DNA of 64,000 nucleotides, taken from positions 62,001 to 126,000 of the forward strand of contig NZ_VEWM01000057.1 of assembly GCF_020662265.1 (NCBI RefSeq), read 5' to 3'. Of the stretch, positions 8,643-16,008 are shown in pieces. The number at the start of each line of letters is the position of its first letter. The stretch's first letter is position 1. The position numbers and the translations under genes are program-made. This DNA is from Psychrobacter sp. I-STPA6b. Its GTDB lineage: Bacteria; Pseudomonadota; Gammaproteobacteria; Pseudomonadales; Moraxellaceae. A model generated the notes under the pieces. The model had not been told where the DNA came from, ran no database searches, and saw only the letters and a program-made list of their open reading frames with translations.

Positions 8643-8896
8643 AAATAGGTAAATCTCTTGAGACCCCAATGTTTGGTAATCAGCCCAAACAACAAGAGCC
8701 TGCTGGTATCAGTGCCCTACCAGACATTGACACAGAGCAAGCACAAATTAACAACCACTACAATGCCTTAGCCAAAGAGCGCAGTCATGGTATTTTAAGC
8801 TACCAACCTAACAAAATTAAAATAGACTTAGGTGATCATAGCAATGCCGAAGACCCAAGAGGCATTGATTATGAAGGGCAACAATACTTCTATCAT

Positions 8897-8966
8897 CTGA
8901 GCGAGGAAGAAGTGAGTGTGTGGGGCACACTCACCCGAGCGCAAGGGGAGAGCTATGCTCGAGTAA
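8897..8966 (+). repeat. Double-hairpin element DHE-9 (site C)
   Basis: Nearly identical to DHE-7; stem gtgagtgtg/cacactcac. Confidence 0.9.
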
Positions 8967-9039
8967 TCATATTGGTAGCTCAAGCTATCTCACCGATGAT
9001 AATGGAGAAGCACATGAGTTCTTTGCTTATTTCCCAAGT

Positions 9040-9111
9040 GTGAGCGAGGAAAAGCAACCGTTTGGGAAACGGTTGCCCGAAGCGCAAGGCACAGGGCTAT
9101 GCTCGAGCAAC
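9040..9111 (+). repeat. Double-hairpin element DHE-10 (site D)
   Basis: As DHE-8, with the loop changed to tggga and the stem kept. Confidence 0.9.
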
Positions 9112-9991
9112 ATGGGTAGACCAATCAGGGGCATTTGGTACTGATTATAAGTTTACTGGTAAGGAGCTGGATAAAGAGACTGGCTTATACTACTTCGATG
9201 CACGTTACTATGACCCAAGAACGCAGGTTTGGCAGAGTCCTGATCCTATTTTGAGTGATTATTTAGGTGGTATTAAGACTAACCCAAGTAAGCTACCGGG
9301 AATGGGAGGGGTTTATAATCCACCTAATTTGAATTTATACGCTTATAGTCATAATAATCCTGTTAATGTGGTTGATTTGGATGGGAAAGAGTCAACATAT
9401 TATGACTCTAGTATAGAAAGAGCTGAAAGAGCTGCTGGTTTATCGTATGCTTCCCTAAGCAATACACCAAGAAATAATAACAACGGTATGTCAAATAAGC
9501 AGTGTGTATTGAATGGAGGGGGCTGTAACTTCATAGTATCTCAAGGTGCTGGTTATCGAGGATTAGAACCTTGGTATGAGATTGCTTCATTCTCACCAGT
9601 ACTTGATTATAATAGTACTATTGAGCAAGCTGCCAGTGTCTATAAATTAGACCCTGATCTTATTCGAGCAATTATGTACATGGAAACTACACATGGGTAT
9701 TATGATAAAGTTACAGGTTTAATACGTCCGAACAAATCCATTCTACCTATGAATATTAATGTAAGCTATTGGGGAGATTCTTTCGGTAGTCGAGAATATT
9801 TAGAAAACCCACATCACAATATTTTTGCAGGGACAAAAATGCTAGCCTCAATTAAAGCTAATATCCCTGATGGAAACATAGCTCAAATTGCTACTCTATA
9901 TAATAATGTTAATGCTACACAAGTTAGTGAATATGGTGCTAGAGTAGCCAGAATTTACTCCAATAGAGTTTGGGAGAAGGAAGATGAATAG
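9062..9991 (+). CDS. Displaced Rhs tip with lysozyme/transglycosylase-like domain (cassette 4)
   Basis: 309 residues counted from a TTG in the hairpin element. The RHS core end is present, but the boundary motif reads NPVNVVDLDG instead of NPVNLVDPDG, so the Pro of the usual Rhs autocleavage motif is lost. The tip has LDPDLIRAIMYMETTHGYYD with a probable catalytic Glu near residue 208, then PHHNIFAGTKMLASI and IAQIATLYNNVNA, the pattern of SLT/lysozyme-fold peptidoglycan hydrolases. A cell-wall target fits the small membrane immunity gene overlapping its 3' end by 8 bp. Exact family not recognised. Confidence 0.65.
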   Translation: MGNGCPKRKAQGYARATWVDQSGAFGTDYKFTGKELDKETGLYYFDARYYDPRTQVWQSPDPILSDYLGGIKTNPSKLPGMGGVYNPPNLNLYAYSHNNPVNVVDLDGKESTYYDSSIERAERAAGLSYASLSNTPRNNNNGMSNKQCVLNGGGCNFIVSQGAGYRGLEPWYEIASFSPVLDYNSTIEQAASVYKLDPDLIRAIMYMETTHGYYDKVTGLIRPNKSILPMNINVSYWGDSFGSREYLENPHHNIFAGTKMLASIKANIPDGNIAQIATLYNNVNATQVSEYGARVARIYSNRVWEKEDE

Positions 9992-10223
9992 AAATATTAT
10001 ATTAGGCTTGGTATCAATGAGTTTTATTATATCTCTAACTTTTCTATATATAGGTATTAAAAATAATAATCAAGGAGAGTTTTACAACTTTGAGACAGGA
10101 AATATAGATTTTGGCTATATATTATTTTTTATATCTTCTAGTTTTATTGTTTCTTTTATAGTTTTTTTATTTATTTATTTACTACTTAAATATATATATA
10201 GTATAGTGAAATTTAGAAAATGA
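9984..10223 (+). CDS. Small 2-TM membrane protein, candidate immunity protein for cassette 4
   Basis: 79 residues with two hydrophobic segments (about 4-24 and 44-72) and a short polar loop between them. The start overlaps the end of the toxin frame by 8 bp. AT-rich like the other immunity genes. Placement in the membrane would allow protection from a toxin acting in the periplasm. No family recognised. Confidence 0.6.
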   Translation: MNRNIILGLVSMSFIISLTFLYIGIKNNNQGEFYNFETGNIDFGYILFFISSSFIVSFIVFLFIYLLLKYIYSIVKFRK

Positions 10224-10314
10224 AACTTATTAGAATGCTCTTAAAAATACAGTCTCAGGAATGACAAAGTGAGTATCTGAGACACTACCCTTATTTCAAT
10301 ACAAACAATCTCCT

Positions 10315-10425
10315 CATTTAAGCCCAACCCGCCTTAAATCGGCCATCGTTGTTGATTTCCGGTTGACCAATTCCTGCCTAATACGCTACTCAAAAGTAGC
10401 ATCCATCTTGTGCTAGCTTTATATA
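10315..10425 (-). pseudogene. Inverted relic R2 of a toxin/effector tail
   Basis: The minus strand shows a degraded copy of the tail seen at 12300-12450, recognisable by the KLAQD segment and by cccaacccgccttaaatc shared with 2139-2156. It abuts the start of the next rhs fragment at about 10426. Its frames are broken. Confidence 0.45.
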
Positions 10426-10565
10426 GTCAGCTACCACTACAACGCAGGTGGCAAACTTAACAACATGGTCGGCTACAAAAAAGGACATAACTACGACTAC
10501 ATCAAACAGCTTGGCTACGATAAATTTGAACAGCGAGTATTCCAGTGGCATGGTAACAACACCAC

Positions 10566-10605
10566 CTGAGCGGGGAATTAGCAAAGTACTGCTTTGCCCG
10601 AGCAA
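10566..10605 (+). repeat. Short recombinant hairpin element DHE-11 (left site F, right site D)
   Basis: Begins like DHE-19 (aattagcaaagtactgcttt) and switches to the end of a site D element at tgcccgag, an 8 bp identity between the two types. The second hairpin is lost and the flanks come from sites F and D. Confidence 0.85.
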
Positions 10606-10706
10606 CATGGGTAGACCAATCAGGGGCATTTGGTACTGATTATAAGTTTACTGGTAAGGAGCTGGATAAAGAGACTGGCTTATACTACTTCAGTGCTAGA
10701 TATTAT

Positions 10707-10776
10707 GTGAGGAGGGGTAAAGCGAGTGTCTGGGAGACAGTCGCCCCGACGCAAGACAAGAGCTATGCTCGAGTGA
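10707..10776 (+). repeat. Double-hairpin element DHE-12 (site E)
   Basis: After the RYY codons. Stem gcgagtgtct/agacagtcgc with one mismatch; second hairpin gagc-tat-gctc. Confidence 0.9.
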
Positions 10777-10786
10777 AAGAACGCAG

Positions 10787-11575
10787 GTGTGGCAGAGTCC
10801 TGATCCTATTTTGAGTGATTATTTAGGTGGTATTAATGCTGACCCAAGTAAGCTACCGGGAATGGGAGGGGTTTATGCTCCAGTAAATCTGAATTTGTAT
10901 AGCTATACTGGTAACAATCCTGTTAATTTGGTTGATCCAGACGGAAACTCTAGAAGACCGCCAAATCGAATTGGCAATTCTCCCTCATCGAACTCTATAG
11001 TGCACAGTGCTCGAGTTCAAGGAATACAAAATAGGATAAGAAGATATGATCCAAACTATACCTATTCAAATGTTTCACCGATAAATGGACCTAGATATAC
11101 TCATCGTGATGTGACATTTATAGAAAGAGATTTAAAGAGATACCAAAGGGAAATAGGCAATAGAATAAGCTATAATTTGAACCCTGGAGGGTTAAATACC
11201 ATTAACTATTACCGAAACTCTTTAAATATTGGACGGACTAAAAATATCGCCTATGCTAATGTAAGAATCGGTGGAGCTAGAGGTACCTATGTAGCAGCCA
11301 GCGGAGAACATCAACATCCTGGTACTATACCAAACCCAGTAAATAGGAGGTTCGGAACCTTTCCTACAAACCCAAATAGTAAAAATACAAGGCGCTTTGA
11401 TTCAGAAGTGAAACTATTAGAACATATTTCGTCTAGAATTAATCGTAATAGTTCTGGGAGTATATATTCAGAACGAACACCATGCCAATCGTGTGTAAAT
11501 GTAGTTAGGCAATTCAGTGAAAGGCATCCCAATGTTCAATTAAAGATAGAATATGGTGTTCCGCCAAGAAATTAA
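10787..11575 (+). CDS. Displaced Rhs tip with CDA-fold deaminase domain (cassette 5)
   Basis: 262 residues from a GTG in the core remnant (WQSPDPILSDYLGG), with NPVNLVDPDG ending at 10944. The tip ends in a nucleic-acid deaminase-like domain: NIAYANVRIGGARGTYVAAS, FDSEVKLLEHISSRI (candidate catalytic E207) and TPCQSCVNVVRQF (C233 and C236 as zinc ligands), then VQLKIEYG. DSE plus PCxxC resembles deaminases of the polymorphic-toxin set. It differs clearly from the cassette 3 deaminase. An SMI1/KNR4-type gene follows after 127 bp. Expression of the orphan tip is uncertain. Confidence 0.7.
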   Translation: MWQSPDPILSDYLGGINADPSKLPGMGGVYAPVNLNLYSYTGNNPVNLVDPDGNSRRPPNRIGNSPSSNSIVHSARVQGIQNRIRRYDPNYTYSNVSPINGPRYTHRDVTFIERDLKRYQREIGNRISYNLNPGGLNTINYYRNSLNIGRTKNIAYANVRIGGARGTYVAASGEHQHPGTIPNPVNRRFGTFPTNPNSKNTRRFDSEVKLLEHISSRINRNSSGSIYSERTPCQSCVNVVRQFSERHPNVQLKIEYGVPPRN

Positions 11576-11702
11576 CTATAGTCCATCCTAACTAAAAATA
11601 GTTAAGGTAGACTATTTTTTAAGTATAAGCTTTTAAAGCTCAAGCTTTAAAGTTATTTATTATTCTTTATAGGAAATTAATTTAATTAATAAGGTCGATC
11701 GT

Positions 11703-12164
11703 ATGTTTATAGAGATTCTTGCTCAATATCCAAGATGTTTTGATACACGCAATATATCAGGATGTAATGAAAAACAAATTAATGATCTTCAAAAAAAGTT
11801 TAATGTCGAATTTCCAGAAGATTATAAAAATTTTCTTAGAGAAATGGGAACAAATCCTGGAAATTTTATGGCTGGTACGGACTTGACTTATTATGAGCTT
11901 GATGATATTCAAGAAGGATTAATAGATATTTTTAAATATAATAAAATTGATATAGATGAGAAAAACGTTTTTTGTGTTATGTTACATCAAGGTTATGTAG
12001 CTGATTTCTTTTTCAAATCAGGAAATGGGACGACAATGTTTTATATTACCGAAGGTGAAGATAATTATTTTAAGACCGCCGATAACTTTATGAAACTATT
12101 TCTTGGAAAGGTGCAATTTGAGTTAGATATGCGGAAGCAGTATAATAACTTCAAAAGTAAATAG
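11703..12164 (+). CDS. SMI1/KNR4 (SUKH-1) family immunity protein
   Basis: 153 residues. NEKQINDLQKKFNVEFPEDY followed by KNFLREMGTNPG is the typical start of the SMI1/KNR4 fold; YELDDIQEGL and the later FYITEGEDNYFKTADNFMKL strands agree. SUKH proteins are widespread immunity proteins for nuclease and deaminase toxins, and this one follows a deaminase tip. Confidence 0.75.
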   Translation: MFIEILAQYPRCFDTRNISGCNEKQINDLQKKFNVEFPEDYKNFLREMGTNPGNFMAGTDLTYYELDDIQEGLIDIFKYNKIDIDEKNVFCVMLHQGYVADFFFKSGNGTTMFYITEGEDNYFKTADNFMKLFLGKVQFELDMRKQYNNFKSK

Positions 12165-12299
12165 AATAAACCTGTTATAAAAGTCCTTTTTTATTTATTT
12201 TTATAAGCAATATGTGAAAGTTTGTAGAATACCTATGCAAGTATAAGTATTCTAATATAGTTAACGTATTTAATAACAATTAAACGTGGGTATAGCATT

Positions 12300-12450
12300 T
12301 CACCCAAACCCCACCCTTGCCAAATCCCCAGCCCACTTACTTTGCGTAGCTGGGCTGTTTAATTCTTGCCTAATACGTTGCTCAAAAGCGGCGGCGTTTT
12401 CGCCTGCTTTAGCGTATTTACTACCAAAAGCGGCATCTTGTGCCAATTTT
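12300..12450 (-). pseudogene. Inverted relic R3 of a toxin/effector tail (best preserved)
   Basis: The minus strand reads KLAQDAAFGSKYAKAGENAA then FEQRIRQELNSPATQSKW, AGDLARVGFG and a stop at 12300, with no start codon. It is the C-terminal ~50 residues of an unidentified protein. At 12450 it joins rhs core sequence (HYFADGQRIASK) directly. Related relics are at 2125 and 10315. Confidence 0.6.
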
Positions 12451-12739
12451 TCACTACTTTGCTGACGGACAACGCATCGCTAGTAAAATAGGTAAATCTC
12501 TTGAGACCCCAATGTTTGGTAATCAGTCCAAACAACAAGAGCCTGCTGGTATCAGTGCCTTACCAGACATTGACACAGAGCAAGCACAAATTAACAACCA
12601 CTACAATGCCTTAGTCAAAGAGCGCAGTCATGGTATTTTAAGCTACCGACCTAACAAAATTAAAATAGACTTAGGTGATCATAGCAATGCCGAAGACCCA
12701 AGAGGCATTGATTATGAAGGACAACAATACTTCTATCAT

Positions 12740-12809
12740 CTGAGCGAGGAAGAAGTGAGTGTGTGGGGCACACTCACCCGAGCGCAAGGGGAGAGCTATG
12801 CTCGAGTAA
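12740..12809 (+). repeat. Double-hairpin element DHE-13 (site C)
   Basis: As DHE-7/9. Confidence 0.9.
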
Positions 12810-12882
12810 TCATATCGGTAGTTCAAGCTATTTGACTAATGCAAATGGTGAGGTACATGAGTTCTTTGCTTATTTCCCAAGT

Positions 12883-12954
12883 GTGAGCGAGGAAAAGCAA
12901 CCGTTTGGGGAACGGTTGCCCGAAGCGCAAGGCACAGGGCTATGCTCGAGCAAC
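12883..12954 (+). repeat. Double-hairpin element DHE-14 (site D)
   Basis: As DHE-8. Confidence 0.9.
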
Positions 12955-13042
12955 ATGGGTAGACCAATCAGGGGCATTTGGCACTGATTATAAGTTTACT
13001 GGTAAGGAGACAGGCTTATACTACTTCGGTGCTAGATATTAT

Positions 13043-13112
13043 GTGAGGAGGGGTAAAGCGAGTGTCTGGGAGACAGTCGCCCCGACGCAAGACGAGAGCT
13101 ATGCTCAAGTGA
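13043..13112 (+). repeat. Double-hairpin element DHE-15 (site E)
   Basis: As DHE-12, with tgctcaagtga at the right end. Confidence 0.9.
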
Positions 13113-13482
13113 AAGAACACAGGTTTGGCAGAGTCCTGATCCTATCCTAGGCAGTTATTTGGATGGAGAGGGTAGCCAAGGCGGAGTATTCAATCCGGTT
13201 AATCTCAATCTGTATGGTTATGTAGGTAATAATCCGGTTAATTTGGTTGATCCGGATGGGAAATGTACAGCTTCCACTGAATCTGGAGTTGATTGTGTCT
13301 CTGATCAGTTAGCAAACCAAAGAATGATTGCCGAGCAGACAAGCTCAGATTGGGAGCAAGGTAATTATCCAATGGCGACAGTAGGTGTTGCTCTATATGT
13401 AGGAATTCGAGTTAGGTTATAATGATAACTTTTCTTATTATCTATTTGGCTTATCAGGTTGTTTTATTATTGGGATATAACT

Positions 13483-13788
13483 ATGGTTTTTAGCGAAAAT
13501 TATTTAAAACAGTGGTTTTTAGATAATATAATATCATTATTTGGCAAAACTATGGAAATAGATTATGTTGATGGATATGATGATAACTTTGGCAATTTAA
13601 TAGGATTTCAATTTAATAGTGATGAATTTGGTGGCTATATTTATTTCTGGAGTAATGGACTCTCAAGTTACCACTTAGTGAATTATTTTGTAGGAAGTGA
13701 AGTCATTCCGGAGAAAATAGTTAATATATCAAATACTGAAAGTATATTTGAAATAGCAAGTGATTTTAAAAAAGTAAGTATGAAATAA
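13483..13788 (+). CDS. Orphan immunity-like protein
   Basis: 101 residues from ATG 13483; an in-frame start at 13459 exists without a better ribosome site. A soluble, acidic and aromatic protein with GFQFNSDEFGGYIYFWSNGL followed by HLVNYFVGSEVIPEKIVNI. No family named with confidence, but size, composition and position behind a decayed tip fit an immunity protein whose toxin has been lost. Confidence 0.55.
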   Translation: MVFSENYLKQWFLDNIISLFGKTMEIDYVDGYDDNFGNLIGFQFNSDEFGGYIYFWSNGLSSYHLVNYFVGSEVIPEKIVNISNTESIFEIASDFKKVSMK

Positions 13789-14110
13789 TTATTCAGATAA
13801 CTATCGTTCGAGTATTGATTATACCGTTACAAATGTTTTTCCTTCTATACCCAATGGAAATACTTCAAGGATTCTACACTATTACAAATATCCCATAGCA
13901 ATATGTATACTGCCATTGGTATATCGACAATTACTAATATTCATAATATTGATGAGAAAGCAAGCGTAGGCTGGGTATTCTGCTCAGCTATTTAACAACT
14001 ACCTCACTTACTTGTATTGCTAACGACACATCTATCTTTAGTTTCCTTTCCATCTCTAAAGAGTAATTGGACAGGCAAACCCCTGCTTTACATGTGCCAT
14101 GAAAGGTAAT
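13789..14110. other. Intergenic stretch without recognisable genes
   Basis: About 320 bp between the orphan immunity gene and the next rhs fragment. It holds short degraded reading frames only; no promoter, repeat or RNA gene could be supported. Confidence 0.6.
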
Positions 14111-14226
14111 CGCAGTCATGGTATTCTAAGCTACCAACCTAACAAAATTAAAATAGATTTAGGCGATCATAGCAATGCCGAAGACCCAAGAGGCATCGAC
14201 TATGAAGGGCAACAATACTTCTATCA

Positions 14227-14296
14227 TCTGAGCGAGGAAGAAGTGAGTGTGTGGGGCACACTCACCCGAGCGCAAGACAAGAGCTATGCTCGAGTA
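14227..14296 (+). repeat. Double-hairpin element DHE-16 (site C)
   Basis: As DHE-7, but with gcgcaagacaag before the second hairpin. Confidence 0.9.
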
Positions 14297-14370
14297 ATCA
14301 TATCGGTAGCTCAAGCTATCTGACCGATGACAATGGTGAGGTACATGAGTTCTTTGCTTATTTCCCAAGT

Positions 14371-14442
14371 GTGAGCGAGGAAAAGCAACCGTTTGGGGAA
14401 CGGTTGCCCGAAGCGCAAAGCACAGGGCTATGCCCGAGCAAC
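14371..14442 (+). repeat. Double-hairpin element DHE-17 (site D)
   Basis: As DHE-2, with second hairpin gggc-tat-gccc. Confidence 0.9.
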
Positions 14443-14542
14443 ATGGGTAGACCAATCAGGGGCATTTGGTACTGATTATAAGTTTACTGGTAAGGAGCTG
14501 GATAAAGAGACTGGCTTATACTACTTCAGTGCTAGATATTAT

Positions 14543-14612
14543 GTGAGGAGGGATAAAGCGAGTGTCTGGGAGACAGTCGCCCCGACGCAAGACGAGAGCT
14601 ATGCTCGAGTGA
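14543..14612 (+). repeat. Double-hairpin element DHE-18 (site E)
   Basis: As DHE-12. Confidence 0.9.
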
Positions 14613-14658
14613 AAGAACGCAGGTTTGGCAGAGTCCTGATCCTATCCTAGGCAGTTAT

Positions 14659-15063
14659 TTGGATGGAGAGGGTAGCCAAGTGAGGGATAATGAAACGAAG
14701 AATTTCTCTGAGTACTTTACAGCATCTATTAAACCCAGTAGGTTTGTTAACCCAAACCTTTATTTTGGTTCAGGCGGTAGTTCGCTAACAACAACTGGTA
14801 ATTTTGTGGCTACTAGGATTGGACGCTATACTAATGTATCAGGAACAATAATTCACACTTGGGAGGACTTGTATAATTGGGATGAAGGCAAAAGTACTCC
14901 CATTGGTGTGTTTAATCCTGATTATTTTAGAGATGATGAAGCTAGGTATTTAGTGGAGCAGGGATTCGCATCAGATTTTAATATAAAATCTCAGTGGAGT
15001 GGAAGTTTTAAGGGAATATATGATAATGAAAAAGGGACATGGAAAAATGCTGATTTTAAATAG
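14659..15063 (+). CDS. Toxin tip of a new small family (cassette 7), homologous to 31170-31437
   Basis: 134 residues counted from a non-ATG start. After the joint at GEGSQ the tip continues to SGTIIHTWEDLYNWDEGKST and ends ASDFNIKSQWSGSFKGIYDN plus ~12 residues. The C-terminal ~70 residues align with a reverse-strand remnant at 31170-31437: IHxxxW-D-Y-WD, SDF-K-W and FKG-Y are shared. In both places a membrane-anchored immunity gene begins inside the toxin's last codons. No catalytic motif recognised; conserved His, Trp, Asp and Lys residues are candidates. Likely part of a tip rather than a free protein. Confidence 0.6.
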   Translation: MDGEGSQVRDNETKNFSEYFTASIKPSRFVNPNLYFGSGGSSLTTTGNFVATRIGRYTNVSGTIIHTWEDLYNWDEGKSTPIGVFNPDYFRDDEARYLVEQGFASDFNIKSQWSGSFKGIYDNEKGTWKNADFK

Positions 15064-15440
15064 AAATTTATTTATAGCCTGTGTTTTAACTTTATTAGTT
15101 GCAATAGCTTTATTTTATTTATACGATAAAAAAATTTAGTTATGTTCCTCTTATGTCAGTTAAATTTTCTTCCAATTATGACCGGCAAGTTTATGAAAAA
15201 ATTGATCCAAAGTATAAAATATGTTTTTTAATAACTTATGCTAAATTACATACAGATTTTAAAATCGACGAAAATGGTGATTATTTTATACGTAAGAGTT
15301 TAAGTGACGATGTAGATTTGATGTTAAAAAATACTCAAGAAGCATATAAGCTTGCAAATAAATCTAAATTGAAAGAGATTCCCTATAAGGGAAGTTATTA
15401 TTGTGCTGATTTTAGTACAGAGGAGTTTATAATTAATTAG
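15047..15440 (+). pseudogene. Frameshifted membrane-anchored immunity gene (cassette 7)
   Basis: ATG 15047, inside the toxin's end, starts a 30-residue frame that is one hydrophobic segment (LFIACVLTLLVAIALFYLY) and stops at 15139. A second frame (15153-15440, 95 residues) codes the soluble part (KFSSNYDRQVYEKIDPKYKI and on). Removing one A from the A7 run at 15128-15134 joins both into one ~125-residue protein. That product aligns along its length with the intact homologue at 30835-31179. It is a frameshift pseudogene, a slippage-controlled gene or a sequencing error. Confidence 0.65.
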
Positions 15441-15571
15441 GTGGTGTTCTAAAAAGTATGCTGGCAATAAAAGTCAATAAGGAGTCTATGCTACGTTATC
15501 TGTTCCTACAGGGCGTTCAAGGCTTCAAGGATTGTTTAAATTTTAATCAACAGACTTTTTTATACACCACC
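15440..15571 (+). mobile_element. IS1-derived miniature element (MITE)
   Basis: 132 bp whose ends (ggtggtgttctaaaaagtat at 15440 and the complement-like acttttttatacaccacc ending 15571) are variants of the inverted repeats of the IS1 element at 7844. There is no transposase gene inside. It separates the cassette 7 immunity gene from the HINT/toxin fragment, and no clear flanking duplication is visible. Confidence 0.75.
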
Positions 15572-15573
15572 AA

Positions 15574-16008
15574 AAAGTTGAGGATACCAGAACATATAAT
15601 TTTACTGTTGATGATAAGCATACCTACTTTATTATAGATAATAACGTATCAGTATTAGTACACAATGTTAATCCTAATGATATTCTTTATACACAAGACT
15701 CTATTAGCCCAAACTTCCAAAATACAACAGACGTTCCAGAAAAATGGAGAGGTAGACCAATTAGTGAGGCAGTCGATGAGGCACGACGACTGGGGAGGCT
15801 CCCTGATGGACTGCATATTTCTGTACATGAAATGAATGGAAGTTATGTGACGTTAAACAATAGAACCTTATATGTGGCTAGACAGGCAGGTTTATCTAAT
15901 GTCACTCCAACGATTACTGGAGCTTCAGGCTATAATCAAGCACAAAAATTACTAAGGAATTCAGGAATGATTATGGCTAGCGATACGATTACAGTCAGGT
16001 GTCCATAA
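15574..16008 (+). pseudogene. 5'-truncated HINT plus ParB/sulfiredoxin-like toxin tip (cassette 8)
   Basis: An open frame without start begins at the MITE border. The first ~30 residues (YNFTVDDKHTYFIIDN, SVLVHN) are the end of a pretoxin HINT self-splicing-type domain. The toxin follows: DILYTQDSISPNFQNTT, GLHISVHEMNGSYVTLNNRT and LYVARQAGL, the layout of ParB/sulfiredoxin-like nuclease toxins in which a Ser/Gln-rich TQDSI segment is followed by an NNR-L-Y motif. The stop TAA 16006-16008 overlaps the ATG of the next gene. Its N-terminal carrier has been replaced by the MITE. Confidence 0.6.

Larger units (their letters stand above)
8643..9120 (+). pseudogene. Displaced rhs core fragment (cassette 4) with two hairpin elements
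   Basis: Starts abruptly at the right end of the IS1 element inside rhs core sequence (GKSLETPMFGNQPKQQEPAG). It is interrupted by double-hairpin elements at 8897 and 9040 in the same two places as cassettes 2, 3, 6 and 7. Everything 5' of the IS end is missing. Confidence 0.85.
10426..10790 (+). pseudogene. Scrambled rhs fragments (5' part of cassette 5)
   Basis: A YD-repeat segment (YHYNAGGKLNNMVGYKKGH) runs to 10565. A short recombinant hairpin element (10566-10605) then jumps directly to the RHS core (RPIRGIW in one frame, DQSGAFGTDYKFTGKELD in the other), skipping about 1.4 kb of rhs sequence. A third-site hairpin element interrupts at 10707. Confidence 0.8.
12451..13422 (+). pseudogene. 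Displaced rhs fragment with truncated tip (cassette 6)
   Basis: RHS core sequence with hairpin elements at 12740, 12883 and 13043, then NPVNLVDPDG (to 13260) and only ~53 further residues before a stop at 13422. Those residues (DGKCTASTESGVDC, QLANQRMIAEQTSSDWEQGN) match the linker after DPDG in the leading Tox-PL gene, but the catalytic domain is missing. The rhs sequence between TGKE and TGLYYFG has also lost the LDKE codons. This is a decayed tip. Confidence 0.8.
14111..14700 (+). pseudogene. Displaced rhs core fragment (cassette 7) with three hairpin elements
   Basis: Begins in the core (SHGILSYQPNKIKIDLGDHS) and carries hairpin elements at 14227, 14371 and 14543. After the core it reaches DGEGSQ and then leaves rhs sequence at about 14680, so the NPVNLVDPDG boundary is absent. 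The new sequence was joined by a break at ggtagccaag. Confidence 0.8.
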
